Assembly: GCA_963759115.1 (NCBI GenBank)
Contig: CAVWXT010000002.1
Span: 62,001 to 126,000 of the forward strand
Reading direction: 5' to 3'
DNA from: CAVWXT01 sp963759115
GTDB taxonomy: Bacteria; Planctomycetota; Planctomycetia; Pirellulales; Thermoguttaceae
DNA length: 64,000 nucleotides
Shown here piece by piece: positions 8,694 to 18,108 of the stretch (the first letter of the stretch is position 1; every line of letters starts with the position of its first letter). A program made the translations under genes and the position numbers. Below the pieces are notes generated by a model. It did no database searches, had not been told where the DNA came from, and was given only the letters and a program-made list of their open reading frames with translations.

Positions 8694-9701
8694 TCAGAAA
8701 CTGTAGCCCAGTTCGCCGCCTACGGTGAGCATTCGGGAGTTGGGTTGGAAGCTGTCCCGGACGACGGCCGATTCTCCCCAGGTGAACGCCTCCAGATAGG
8801 CGTCGGCCGTGAACCTGTGATAGCTGACCCCCAGTCTCGCTTGGCCAGTCACGCCCAACTTGGGATACACGGTGGTGTCGAAGTAGGTGGCATGCTGAAA
8901 GGTCAACGGCGTAACGCCGAACCGCACGGAGCCGAACGGCGTCAGGCCCGATTCGTCCGACTCCTTGGTCTCCAGCCCTACGTAGGGATAGAAGGTCCAC
9001 CAGGTCTCCTGATACCCGTCGACCTTAGCCCCGGAAGGGGTAACGGCGTCCCTCAAGTCGCGATTCCAGAACCGCGTCCCGACGCCCAATAAGAGGCGTG
9101 CCCGCGACCAGGCGGCCGGCTCGATCAGGAGATCGTACTCCCCGCGGATGCCGAGATAGTTGGTGCCGAACGACTGGTGATAGGGCTCGGATGTGCCGTC
9201 GTCGAACATGGCGGCCCCGTCGTAAGACACCGTGCCGCCGAACAATTCGAACCGGAATCGCTCCTGCCCGTACCGATGGAGGTATCCCACCGTCGATATC
9301 GGTCCCCTCTCGTTCACGAAATCGACGCCATCGCTCCGCTCGTTCCAGTAGAAGCTCTCCAGCCGATAGTACCAACTCGATTCGCTGGCTTTCTCGGCGG
9401 GCGTGGGGCTGGGCACCACGGGCGGAACCGTCGCCCGATCCGTGGGGACGATGCCGCCGGGACGGCCGAGGTCGTAATGATGCGGGTCGAAAGGCACTTG
9501 ACCGGCGGGGGACGGCCACGCCTGGGCGTCGGCCGACGGCAATCGGGCCGGCCCCGCGCCGGCTTGAGTCGGCGGCGAGACGGTGGAAGGGCCCGGCTGC
9601 GGCAGGCCAAAGGACACATCGTCACCCCGCGCAGCTAGGCTGCCCATCATGACAACGGCGGTCAGAGTCGATAGCCGAAGGAGAGAGTCTATTTGGAACA
9701 T
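8694..9701 (-). CDS. Secreted, outer-membrane beta-barrel-like protein
   Basis: The 335-residue product begins with a signal peptide (LSTLTAVVMMGSLAARG, cleavage near residue 26), then a Pro-rich low-complexity linker to about residue 100. From there to the end it has alternating aromatic and polar strands (WYYRLESFYWNERS, FRFELFGGTVSY, ARLLLGVGTRFW, ARLGVSYHRFTADAYLEAF) and ends in Gly-Tyr-Ser-Phe. A terminal Phe is the classic signal for outer-membrane barrel insertion. I do not recognise a named family. It stands alone, convergent with the 8038 gene. Confidence 0.65.
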   Translation of the reverse strand: MFQIDSLLRLSTLTAVVMMGSLAARGDDVSFGLPQPGPSTVSPPTQAGAGPARLPSADAQAWPSPAGQVPFDPHHYDLGRPGGIVPTDRATVPPVVPSPTPAEKASESSWYYRLESFYWNERSDGVDFVNERGPISTVGYLHRYGQERFRFELFGGTVSYDGAAMFDDGTSEPYHQSFGTNYLGIRGEYDLLIEPAAWSRARLLLGVGTRFWNRDLRDAVTPSGAKVDGYQETWWTFYPYVGLETKESDESGLTPFGSVRFGVTPLTFQHATYFDTTVYPKLGVTGQARLGVSYHRFTADAYLEAFTWGESAVVRDSFQPNSRMLTVGGELGYSF

Positions 9702-9923
9702 GCTCGACGATCTCCGGGGTACGTGGCGTTCCAGTGCGGCTGCGGATGGTAAAGCGTCCGGTTGGGCGAGTCAACGTCAGCTCGGCCTATGTCATCCCCC
9801 ATTTGCGTGCTAGGGGATGGGTAGCTGGCGGCGTGCAGCCGTTCGCCCGAAGGTTCAAGACCCCCAACAGGCAGGCCCGCCCGCGACACTTCGCTATGGT
9901 GCGCGGCTCGGAGAGGCAGGATC

Positions 9924-10032
9924 GATCAGTTATTCACTGTGGGAGGCGACTCCTGTCGCCGATTGCTTGAAAAACAACCGTAAATCGGCGATAGGAGTCG
10001 CCTCCCACAAGCCATATTTGGGAGAACTGATC
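9924..10032. repeat. Palindromic repeat, family 2, copy a
   Basis: GTGGGAGGCGACTCCTGTCG at the left arm (9939-9964) matches the reverse complement at 9983-10008 in 25 of 26 positions. An outer pair GATCAGTT/AACTGATC (9924-9931, 10025-10032) frames it. A second copy in opposite orientation lies at about 47.65-47.78 kb. Confidence 0.85.
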
Positions 10033-10139
10033 GGCCCTGGCCACTGAGAGGTGCCCCGCTGGCGGCAACAGCGGGAACGAATATAATAGAGTGTTTCTCC
10101 CTTGGGCTGTCGCCCGCCACCTGATCCGGTACCATTGCC

Positions 10140-11554
10140 ATGACCGCAACCCGTTCTCCCCGCACGATGTTCGAGAAGATTTGGGACGACCACGTCGTCC
10201 GCGCCGAGCCGGGGAAACAGACCGTCCTCTATATCGATCTCCAACTGGTCCACGAAGTCACCAGCGCCCAGGCGTTTGACGGGCTGCGGATGGCGGGCCG
10301 CCGGGTGCGGCGCCCCGAGCGGACCGTGGCCACCGCCGACCACAACGTGCCGACCACCGATCGCAGCCTGCCGATCGCCGATCCGATCTCGAAGCTGCAA
10401 CTCGACACGCTCGCCCGCAATTGCCGCGAGTTCGGCATCCACCTCTACGACATCCACGATCCGAACCAGGGCATCGTCCACGTGATCGGCCCCGAGTTGG
10501 GCTATACCCAGCCGGGCATGACGATCGTCTGCGGCGATAGCCACACCGCCACGCACGGGGCCTTCGGCGCCCTGGCCTTCGGCATCGGCACCAGCGAAGT
10601 CGAGCACGTGCTGGCCACCCAGACCCTCTTGCAGCACAAACCGAAGACGCTGGAGGTCCGCGTCGACGGCCGCCTGCACCCCGGCATCACCGCCAAGGAC
10701 CTGATCCTCTTCCTCATCGGACGGCTCTCCACGAGCGGAGGCGTCGGCTACTGCATCGAGTACACCGGCGAGGCCATCCGCGGGCTGAGCATGGAACAGC
10801 GGATGACGGTCTGCAACATGACGATCGAAGCCGGCGCCCGGGCCGGTCTGGTCGCCCCCGACGACAAGACGTACGCTTATCTGCGCGGCCGACCGAATGT
10901 GCCGGCCGACTTCGACGCCGCGGTGAGCCGCTGGCGGCAACTGCCGACCGATGCGGGCGCCAAGTACGACCGCGTCGAGACGTTCGACGCCCGCGACGTG
11001 CAGCCGCAAGTCACGTGGGGCACCAACCCGGCCCAGGTGATCGATGTGGGCGGCCGCGTGCCCGATCCGGCCTCGTACGCCGATCCCACCGAACGCAAGG
11101 CCGTGGCGGCGGCGTTGGAGTACATGGCCCTCAAGCCCGGCACGCCGATCACGTCGATTCCCATCCAGTGCGTGTTCATCGGCTCGTGTACCAACGGGCG
11201 GATCGAGGACCTGCGGGCCGCGGCCGCCGTGGTCCGCGGCCGCCGCGTGGCCAAGGGCGTACGCACCCTGGTCGTGCCCGGCAGCGGACCGGTCAAGCGC
11301 CAGGCCGAGGCCGAAGGGCTCGACAAGATCTTCCGCGAGGCCGGCCTGGAGTGGCGCGAGGCCGGGTGCAGCATGTGCCTGGCCATGAATCCCGACGTGC
11401 TCTCACCGGGCGAGCGCTGCGCGGCCACCAGCAACCGGAACTTCGAGGGCCGGCAAGGCAAGGGCGGCCGCACGCACCTGGTCTCTCCGCCATGGCCGCC
11501 GCCGCCGCGGTGGTCGGCCACTTCGTCGACGTCCGCGAGTGGCAGTACAAGTAG
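10140..11554 (+). CDS. leuC: LeuC, 3-isopropylmalate dehydratase large subunit, frameshifted near its end
   Basis: LeuC binds the catalytic [4Fe-4S] cluster and with LeuD isomerises 2- to 3-isopropylmalate in leucine synthesis. The protein shows the aconitase-family blocks KIWDDHVV, TADHNVPTTDR, IVCGDSHTATHGAFGALAFG, the cluster cysteines in FIGSCTNGR and GCSMCLAMNPD, and ATSNRNFEGRQG. It should be about 471 residues. One G is missing near 11494 (TCTCCGCCATGG where TCTCCGGCCATGG is expected), which throws the last 25 residues (AMAAAAAVVGHFVDVREW) into another frame. No leuD follows. Confidence 0.93.
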
Positions 11555-12349
11555 TTCCCTCCGGCGAATCGTAGGGTGAGGGCGTCGCCGGGAACGTCCC
11601 CTCGCCCCTTGGGAGAGGGCCAGGGTGAGGGCGTCTCGGCGCGGTTCTCCTGAGTGTTGCTCAACAACTCGCTCCCTTTCCAATTTTTCCCTCTCCCCTT
11701 TCCTCTCCCCTTTCCTCTCTCCCCTCTCTCACCCCTCATCTATTGGTCAACACATTCGCGATTTTCCAAGAAGCGTCTCCTCTCCGCCAACCACTAACCA
11801 CCGCAGTTTTGCACCGCACCTCACATGGACCTCACAAGGTTAGGGCGACGCACCAGCGTGGAAGCCCTTTTGCGACAATGGCTTTCGTCGATCGTCCGCT
11901 GGGCAAGTCGGCCAATACCTTTGGATGGATTGGTGCAAAACCCTTCCCTGGCGAGGGGGCTGTAGAAGCGGCATCTTACCGCCGGGCGCCACTGGCTTTG
12001 CCAGTGCTGTCGGCGGTTCGACGTTCCCTCGAATTCTTGGGCAAGGTTAGGCAGGCCGACGATGTGCCCATCCATCACTTCTTGGCGGATATGATCGTTT
12101 GTCTGTGACTCCACGAAGGCACTGGCAAAGCCAGTGGCACACGCGCGTTCTTTCGGTGGCCGGGGCCGGCGGATTGCCGCCGTGTTCGGCCTGCGGACGG
12201 TTCCGGTCGTGATCGGTACACACGTCCAGCATGATGCGCTTTCGGCCGGGGGTTTTCAAGGTGAAAACTTGTGCCACCCGACCGGGTGCTGTCTTGCCGC
12301 TGCTGTGGGCGGCGCGGTAGAATCGGCGCTGTAAGGAGCGGGATTTGAT
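11555..12349. other. Non-coding region with repeats downstream of leuC
   Basis: About 795 bp without a convincing gene. It holds an inverted repeat of the AGGGTGAGGGCGTC type near 11572-11635, a pyrimidine-only-like tract of CTCTCCCCTTTC units near 11688-11740, and two small palindromes based on ACTGGC-TTT/AAA-GCCAGT near 11990-12010 and 12118-12140 that are inverted copies of each other. The position where leuD would be expected is empty. Confidence 0.55.
12294..12323 (+). promoter_or_regulatory. Candidate promoter for the 12350 lipoprotein gene
   Basis: TTGCCG (12294-12299) and TAGAAT (12318-12323) are 18 bp apart, with a ribosome site AAGGAG at about 12331 and the start codon at 12350. 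Confidence 0.4.
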
Positions 12350-12997
12350 ATGCGACTATCATGCTACATGATTCTTGTCCTCTCGTGCGGCACGCTTCTT
12401 GTAAGCCTGCCGGGTTGTGAGTCTCGCCGCGATCGGGCGGTGATTGACTGGGTCAACGCGCGGCCTGATGCGGTTCCTTCTGGGCTAGACCCCGAGGCGG
12501 CCAAAGGTCGTTCTTTTGACTACGAGGCGTGGGAACAACAGGGCCGTGCCCTGGCCGACGCGGAGGAGACGATCGATCGATTGCTGAAGAGTCAGGACAC
12601 TCGGCTTGACCGTCGGAAAGCGGTGGATGTGCTCTGTATCTTCGGAACGTCCGCTAGCGTGCCAGTGCTTACCGAATTCCTTCGTGATCATGACAGTTTT
12701 GTCCGCAGCCAAGCGATGCAGGATCTGCAGCATATTGGCGTCGCTAACCACGTTGTTTTTAGTGCGATCGCGCCGCGCGTAGACGGTGAGACGTCCTCTG
12801 ACATGAGGGTCAACGCTGCGCGGGTCTTGGCAAGGCTTTTTGGAGAGCGCACCGTCGTAACGCTCAAGTACCACCAGCAAGAGATAGATCGGGAGGCGAA
12901 GGAACTCGCGGAAATTTTGGAAGATGTGGAGAACGGTCGAGAAGGACCGGGCAATCGCTCACAGGCGGCGCCAGAAAAGGCAGAGGAAGGCAAATGA
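12350..12997 (+). CDS. Lipoprotein with HEAT-like helical repeats
   Basis: The 215-residue product has a lipoprotein signal peptide ending in the lipobox LPGC at residue 23, so it is probably anchored to a membrane facing the periplasm. Residues 75-160 resemble HEAT/PBS-lyase-type helical repeats (ASVPVLTEFLRDHDSFVRSQAM, split here as paired helices) that usually mediate protein contacts. The C-terminus is charged and probably disordered. AAGGAG stands 14 bases upstream of ATG. No functional partner is evident nearby. Confidence 0.65.
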   Translation: MRLSCYMILVLSCGTLLVSLPGCESRRDRAVIDWVNARPDAVPSGLDPEAAKGRSFDYEAWEQQGRALADAEETIDRLLKSQDTRLDRRKAVDVLCIFGTSASVPVLTEFLRDHDSFVRSQAMQDLQHIGVANHVVFSAIAPRVDGETSSDMRVNAARVLARLFGERTVVTLKYHQQEIDREAKELAEILEDVENGREGPGNRSQAAPEKAEEGK

Positions 12998-13355
12998 TTT
13001 GCCGAGGAATCCCGTCGTTGCTTCGCCGTTGACTCGGGAAACAGAAGGGAGACCGGGAGCTTTGCCGCCGCAGGAACCGCCGGCCCATTCGCGGGTTCCC
13101 CCTTCGCGAGCGCCTCTTGCGGAGCAGCGAGAGCTTCGTTAACGTATTGCCATGCTCCGCCGTGTGCGACACGTTGCCGACGGGCGGGTCCACCATGCGA
13201 TTGCCTTGCGTCTGGCGGCGCGACGCGGAGCGTTGCGGAGGGGGCGTTCCCACGGAGGACCGCGGGAACGAGAGTTGAAAGCACGAACACAGGGGACGGA
13301 TTGAAATCCGTCCTACGATACTGCCGGTTTTTTGGCCGGCGAGAAAGGACCACCG
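12998..13355. other. Non-coding region with a small palindrome
   Basis: No gene seen. GGACGGATTGAAATCCGTCC at 13294-13313 forms an 8-bp-arm hairpin, and CCGGTTTTTTGGCCGG lies near 13324, just ahead of the cyclophilin ribosome site. Confidence 0.5.
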
Positions 13356-13787
13356 ATGAAAGTCGCCACTATTGTCACCAATCGCGGCACGATCCGCCTC
13401 GAACTCCACGCCGACAAGACGCCGCGGACCGTGGCCAATTTCGAGAAACTCGCCGGCGAGGGTTTTTATAACGGACTCAAGTTCCATCGCGTCATTCCCG
13501 ATTTCATGATCCAGACCGGCTGCCCCAAGGGCACCGGCACCGGCGGCCCCGGCTACACCTTCAAGGACGAGTTCCACAAGGACCTCAAGCACACCGGGCC
13601 GGGCATCTTGTCGATGGCCAACGCCGGGCCCAACACCAACGGCTCGCAGTTCTTCATCACCCACGTCGCCACCCCCTGGCTCGACGGCAAGCACTCCGTC
13701 TTCGGCCGCGTGATCGACGGCCAGAAAGTCGTCGACGCGATCAAGCAGGGCGACGTGATGGAAAAGGTCACGGTGGCGGAAGAGTGA
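13356..13787 (+). CDS. Cyclophilin-type peptidyl-prolyl cis-trans isomerase
   Basis: The 143-residue protein is a minimal single-domain cyclophilin that isomerises X-Pro bonds. Typical blocks are present: YNGLKFHRVIPDFMIQTGCP with the catalytic Arg after FH, GPGYTFKDEF, LSMANAGPNTNGSQFFIT and WLDGKHSVFGRV. There is no signal peptide, so it is cytoplasmic. ATG 13356 follows GAGAAAGGA at a good distance. The stop lies about 20 bp before a family 1 palindrome that ends the convergent MnmE-like gene. Confidence 0.93.
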   Translation: MKVATIVTNRGTIRLELHADKTPRTVANFEKLAGEGFYNGLKFHRVIPDFMIQTGCPKGTGTGGPGYTFKDEFHKDLKHTGPGILSMANAGPNTNGSQFFITHVATPWLDGKHSVFGRVIDGQKVVDAIKQGDVMEKVTVAEE

Positions 13788-13805
13788 TGGCGACGTCGCC
13801 GGCCA

Positions 13806-13886
13806 TGAAAATGGGGACAGGCACCTCACGACTAGTGTTCTTCGCGGGGCTCTGGTTTGTCCGTTCGGAGCCAGTCCCCTTTTTCA
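13806..13886. repeat. Palindromic repeat, family 1, copy a (end of MnmE-like gene)
   Basis: A 17-bp stem with two mismatches (TGAAAATGGGGACAGGC at 13806-13822 against 13870-13886) surrounds a 47-nt loop. The minus-strand MnmE-like frame runs into this element, so its last 18 or so codons and its stop are repeat-derived. Confidence 0.85.
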
Positions 13887-15036
13887 CCCATGCGACGGAT
13901 CATCTCCACTTGCTCGGCCGTAAAGGGCACGGCCGCGCCGGGCGGCGGCGGCTGGGGCACCAGCCGCCGGGCGATCGCCTGCAACAACTCCTCGATGCCG
14001 TCGCCGCGCAACGCACTCGTCGGCAGCCCGGCCGGCCGGTCGTCGAGCCGCCGGCGCAAGATCGCACTTGTTGTGGACCACGAGCGCCGCAGGCCACCGG
14101 TCCACGAGCGCCTGATCATCGGCCGACCAGGCCGCGCTGCGATCGAAGATGAGGATGGCCAAATCGGCTTGGACCAGCCGTTCTTGGGCCCGTTGGATGC
14201 CGGCGCGTTCGACCGCGTCGCCCCCCTGCCGCAGTCCGGCCGTGTCGCAGAGTTCCACCGGCCAACCGTCGATGGCGGTGGCGGCGGTCACTGCGTCGCG
14301 GGTGGTGCCGGGGGCATCGTGGACGATCGACCGGCCGTAGCCCGCCAGGGCGTTGATCAGGCTGCTCTTGCCCACGTTGACCCGGCCGGCCAGCACGACG
14401 CTCCAAGGCTTGACAAGGTGTCGGCCCAAATCGGCCCGCTCCAGCAAGGTGTCGATCTGCCGGGCCGCGGAAGGGGACAGGTCCATGTTTTCGGCCAGGG
14501 GTTTGTCGGCACCATGCGTTCTTTCGCCGAAAAATGGACCAGTCCCCGGGGCGGGCTGGGCGGCGTCGATGGATTGCCGGATTTCCTCCAGAGCGCGGCC
14601 CAACGCGCCGTGGTATTGATCCAAGAGAATTGCGGCCGTGCGTTCGGTGCGGGCGTCGGCCAAGGCCATCAAGGCGGTCGCCGTGATCGGATCGCTCTCG
14701 CGCGTGACGACCCACTGGCTCCACGCCACGCGTTGGCCGCCGGCGGCAATCAAGGCTTCTTCGATCATCGCCACCGTGGCGTATCCGCCGTGGCAGTGCA
14801 ATTCGATCGCGTCGCCGGCGCAGCGGCGGACGACGACCTCTTCGCCGCGGTCGCCGGCAAAATGGCCCACCACGGGCCGATCGACGGGATACTCGGTCAA
14901 CGGTCGGCCGCTCGGCGCGGAAGTGGGCCTGCACGGCCTCCGTCGCGCCCGGCCCTTCGACGCGTATCGTGGCGATCGCGCCGCGTCCCGGCGGGGTGAG
15001 TTGGATGACGCAAAGCGTTGCTGGGTCGGGAGGCAT
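13832..15036 (-). CDS. MnmE-like GTPase lacking the C-terminal Cys motif, frameshifted, with an in-frame palindrome
   Basis: The N-terminal part (TLCVIQLTPPGRGAIATIRV, then ELHCHGGYATVAMIEEAL) is the tetrahydrofolate-binding fold of MnmE/TrmE, the tRNA U34 modification GTPase. The G domain has AGRVNVGKSS (P-loop), DAPGTTRDAV, DTAG and NKCD. The FTxRAFLNGK block and the C-terminal C(I/L)GK signature of true MnmE are absent, so this is either a divergent paralogue or a truncated gene. Two extra bases (near 14895 and 14060) split the frame. A 75-bp palindrome adds 25 codons between the N-terminal and G domains, and the 3-prime end runs into another copy. Confidence 0.75.
14473..14547. repeat. 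Palindromic repeat, family 1, copy b, inside the MnmE-like reading frame
   Basis: GGGGACAGGTCCATG begins the left arm (14473-14495) and the right arm is 14526-14547; the reverse complements match over about 22 bp with one indel and one or two mismatches. The element is 75 bp, exactly 25 codons, and the host frame is open across it (encoding from GTGPFFGER to ENMDLSP). Confidence 0.9.
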
Positions 15037-15171
15037 GTTGGACTACGCGGCGCCGATCAGTCGTGCGCTTGCCCGTGAGCGATGAGAAGAATGGTTCCCT
15101 GCTCGAAAGCGATCGAACGGGAGGGTTGCGTCTCCAACGCCGTCGCTTGCGAAGACTTCCCGGTAGCCGCG

Positions 15172-16206
15172 TTAGTCTTTTCCCGGCGGGCAGAAGTGGC
15201 GGCAGATCTCCAGGCCGGTCATCCACCGGACCTGGTCGCCGTAATGCTTCTGCAAGCGGTCGATGGCAATTTGGAAGACCTTGAAGCCGCTCTTGGTTCC
15301 GTTGGCGTACAGCGTCTGGGCGTGGGTGTAGAAGATCAGGCACTTGCCGGCCTTGATCCGATCGACGAACTTCCCTTGGCTGCCGTCGGCGGTGATGTAT
15401 TGGTCGGCGTCGCGTTGCACGTCGGCTTCCGTCATCTTGCCCCAGGTGTGGTCGTAGACGTCGCGAACGCTGGGCCGAAGGGAAACCGCCATGGCGCCGT
15501 CGTCGCGCCGGTAGATGACGCCCGGCTGGTCGCCGCCGTCGTTGAACACCATCACGTATTTCAGTCCGTAGACTTTTTCGGCCGCGCGGAGCACCGCCTC
15601 GCCCAAGACGTTGTTCTTCTCCTTGGGATAGTCCCAGCACATCGTCATGCCGCCGATGGTGATCCCCGCGTTCTTCAGCATCTGCATCCCCTCGGCAATG
15701 TAGCGCGTCTGGACCTCCAGCGGCTGTTGGGGCAGCCAGTCGCACTCCCGCGGCAACCCCGGCATGGGTTTCTTCCTGTCGATGTCCCAGGCGACCTGGT
15801 GGGTAATGATTTCGGGGGTGATCGTGAAGCGGGGCTCGTAGAGCTTCTTGATCATGTCGATCCAGTCGAGGCGTTCTTGCCGCGTGTGGCCGGGAAACTC
15901 GCCCAGCGAGCCGTCGATGGCCGCGATGCCGCCGACGCAGGGCACGATCGTGAACTTGCCCTTAACGCCCATCCGCTCGGCCCAGTGGCCGAACTCCACG
16001 TAGAACGAGGTCGAAATCTCCTTGCAGACGCTCTTGTCTTCCGTCCAACGGTTGTTGATGAAAGGGGCCGGATCGTCGACGATCATGCAGGTGGGAATGG
16101 CAGGTTTGGCGGGCCGCTGCGGGCCTTCACCGGGCGATTGGGCCGCAGCCACCGCCGCGCTAGAAAGTAGAACAACGAACAAACCGATTCCTCGCAGGCG
16201 ATTCAT
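15172..16206 (-). CDS. Secreted protein of unknown function, possibly polysaccharide-deacetylase-like
   Basis: The 344-residue product has a signal peptide (LFVVLLSSAAVAAAQ, cleavage near residue 22). Downstream are TCMIVDDPAPFINNRW, KFTIVPCVGGIAAIDG, a long middle region, and a C-terminal KCLIFYTHAQTLY block. The alternating strand-helix pattern with a conserved Asp-Asp pair after strand 1 and late His suggests a (beta/alpha) barrel of the polysaccharide deacetylase type, but I do not see a clean catalytic signature. It may act on glycans outside the cytoplasm. About 135 bp separate it from the MnmE-like gene. Confidence 0.55.
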   Translation of the reverse strand: MNRLRGIGLFVVLLSSAAVAAAQSPGEGPQRPAKPAIPTCMIVDDPAPFINNRWTEDKSVCKEISTSFYVEFGHWAERMGVKGKFTIVPCVGGIAAIDGSLGEFPGHTRQERLDWIDMIKKLYEPRFTITPEIITHQVAWDIDRKKPMPGLPRECDWLPQQPLEVQTRYIAEGMQMLKNAGITIGGMTMCWDYPKEKNNVLGEAVLRAAEKVYGLKYVMVFNDGGDQPGVIYRRDDGAMAVSLRPSVRDVYDHTWGKMTEADVQRDADQYITADGSQGKFVDRIKAGKCLIFYTHAQTLYANGTKSGFKVFQIAIDRLQKHYGDQVRWMTGLEICRHFCPPGKD

Positions 16207-16507
16207 GGTCGGGTTCCTTGCTGAGCAGTTTGGCCAAGAGCAGCGTCCGCCGGCATTTTCCGGTTGACCGCCGCCGGGATACGTGTCACGCAGACGCTTC
16301 CCATCTTCACGGAGAGCGATGTAAATGTCAACCTACCCTGCCGGTTCTTCCGCCGACAACCTGTGCCAGAGACTTGAAAACCGGCGGCACTGCTGCTAGA
16401 GTGACCGTCGAATTGCCAGTCCAATGCGGGGTGCGTGAAAGCGATTCTATCCCACTCGGGCTGTGGCAAGTTTTCGCGCGAAAACCTCACATCGGAAGGA
16501 CACCTCC

Positions 16508-18031
16508 ATGAAACCCGCGTTCCGTGCCCTCGCGTTGATTTTGTGTGCAGCCGGCGCGCCCCTGCTGGCTGCGGAAAGCTGGCCGCCTGCGATCGAGCCG
16601 CTCTTCAGGACGGTCGACCTGAACGTCGGCGAATCGTGCGACGTGAAGCTGTCCGACGGCAAGTCGGCCGCGGTCAAACTGCTGGACCTCAAGGAAACGC
16701 GGGATGACCTGCGCCAGGCGGTGCGCGCGGCCCTCGTCACCGTCGAGGTCAACGGCCAGAAGGCGACGCTCGCGGCCGGCAATTACCACCTGCCGGTCGC
16801 GCTCGGCGACGTGCAAATCGACTGCGCGGTCACCAAGGGCTACGTGCAGTCCCAGGAAAATCCGTGGGCCCTGGATAAGGACGCGCGGCTGCGGCTGTGG
16901 CCGGCCGGCTCGCCGTGGGTCCAGCCGGGCACGTTCCTGTACCCGGCGCGGCAGCGGTGGTTTGCCAGCCATACGCAGATGGCCAACGAACCGACCTACG
17001 TCGACGGCGGCGAGGACCCCGCCAAGAAGACGATCTACTATCACTACGGCCTCGACATCGGCGGGGTGGAAGGGCTCACCGAGGTGCTGGCCGCCACGGA
17101 CGCCCTGGTGATTACTGCCGGGACCGAATCGATCACGTTGTCCGACTTGCCCCTGCCCGTCCGGCCGCGCTACGACGAGATTTGTCTGCGCGATGGCCGG
17201 GGCTGGTACTACTGCTATGCCCATCTGCTGTCGATCGACCCGGCCGTGAAGCCCGGCGAGCGGGTGACGATGGGCCAGAAGATCGGCGTGCTGGGCAAGG
17301 AGGGCAGCAGCGGCGGCTGGTCGCACCTGCACTTCGACATCCGCGGGCCACAGCCCAGCGGGCGATTCGGCATCATCGAGGGCTACGCCTTCCTCTGGCA
17401 GGCCTATCGCCACGAGCGGCCGACGCCGCTTCAAGCCGTCGCCCGGCCGCACCACCTGGCGTGGGCGGGCGAAGAGGTTGCCTTCGACGGCAGCCTGTCG
17501 CGGAGCGCCGAGGGGCCGCAACACATCACGCGCTACCATTGGCGGTTCGGCGACGATTCGACGGCCGAAGGACCGACCGCCTCGCGCCACTTCGTGTATG
17601 GCGGAGAGCACAGCGAGATCCTCAAGGTGACCGACGCCAACGGCCGGATCGATTACGACTTCTCCATCGTGCTGGTGCTCGACCGCGAGCATCCGGAGCT
17701 TCTGCCGCCGACGATCCACGCCGCGTATTGGCCCACGTTCGATCTGAAGGCCGGCGATGAAGTGGTGTTCAAGGTCCGTTCGTTCGGCGATGGGCTGGCC
17801 GGAAGCCACGAGATCTGGAACTTCGGCGACGGCACTCCGAAGGTGCAAACGCAATCCCTGCCGGTGCAAGTAGATCCTGCCACCGGCGAATCGACCGCCC
17901 ACGCCAAGGATGGCTACGCGGCCACCACGCATCGTTTCGCCCGTCCCGGCGATTACCTGGTCTCGGTGTCGCGGGTCAACCAGCGCGGCCAGCAGGCCAC
18001 CGCGAATCTGTGTGTCCACGTCGGGCCATGA
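16508..18031 (+). CDS. Secreted M23 metallopeptidase with PKD-like domains
   Basis: The 507-residue protein has a signal peptide (FRALALILCAAGAPLLAA). The peptidase domain spans about residues 150-300: HYGLDIGG gives the HxxxD zinc ligands and WSHLHFDIRG gives the HxH motif of LytM/M23 endopeptidases, which cut peptidoglycan cross-links. Two PKD-like beta domains follow (YHWRFGDDSTAEGP and EIWNFGDGTP), typically used for substrate or surface binding. ATG 16508 follows GGAAGGA. Planctomycete peptidoglycan is the probable substrate, by inference. Confidence 0.82.
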   Translation: MKPAFRALALILCAAGAPLLAAESWPPAIEPLFRTVDLNVGESCDVKLSDGKSAAVKLLDLKETRDDLRQAVRAALVTVEVNGQKATLAAGNYHLPVALGDVQIDCAVTKGYVQSQENPWALDKDARLRLWPAGSPWVQPGTFLYPARQRWFASHTQMANEPTYVDGGEDPAKKTIYYHYGLDIGGVEGLTEVLAATDALVITAGTESITLSDLPLPVRPRYDEICLRDGRGWYYCYAHLLSIDPAVKPGERVTMGQKIGVLGKEGSSGGWSHLHFDIRGPQPSGRFGIIEGYAFLWQAYRHERPTPLQAVARPHHLAWAGEEVAFDGSLSRSAEGPQHITRYHWRFGDDSTAEGPTASRHFVYGGEHSEILKVTDANGRIDYDFSIVLVLDREHPELLPPTIHAAYWPTFDLKAGDEVVFKVRSFGDGLAGSHEIWNFGDGTPKVQTQSLPVQVDPATGESTAHAKDGYAATTHRFARPGDYLVSVSRVNQRGQQATANLCVHVGP

Positions 18032-18108
18032 TCTTCAAACACGGATTGGGCTACGGTTCGGCCCGCGGCACGCGTTACGTCGAGATCTACAACATGTGAG
18101 GACCGGCA

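Noticed and set aside
11688..11740. Pyrimidine-rich tract as a possible triplex or regulatory element
   Set aside because: Composition only; no mirror symmetry strong enough and no gene context to support a function.
11821..12277. Short minus-strand frames downstream of leuC as genes
   Set aside because: They run through palindromic repeats, lack ribosome sites and resemble no protein.
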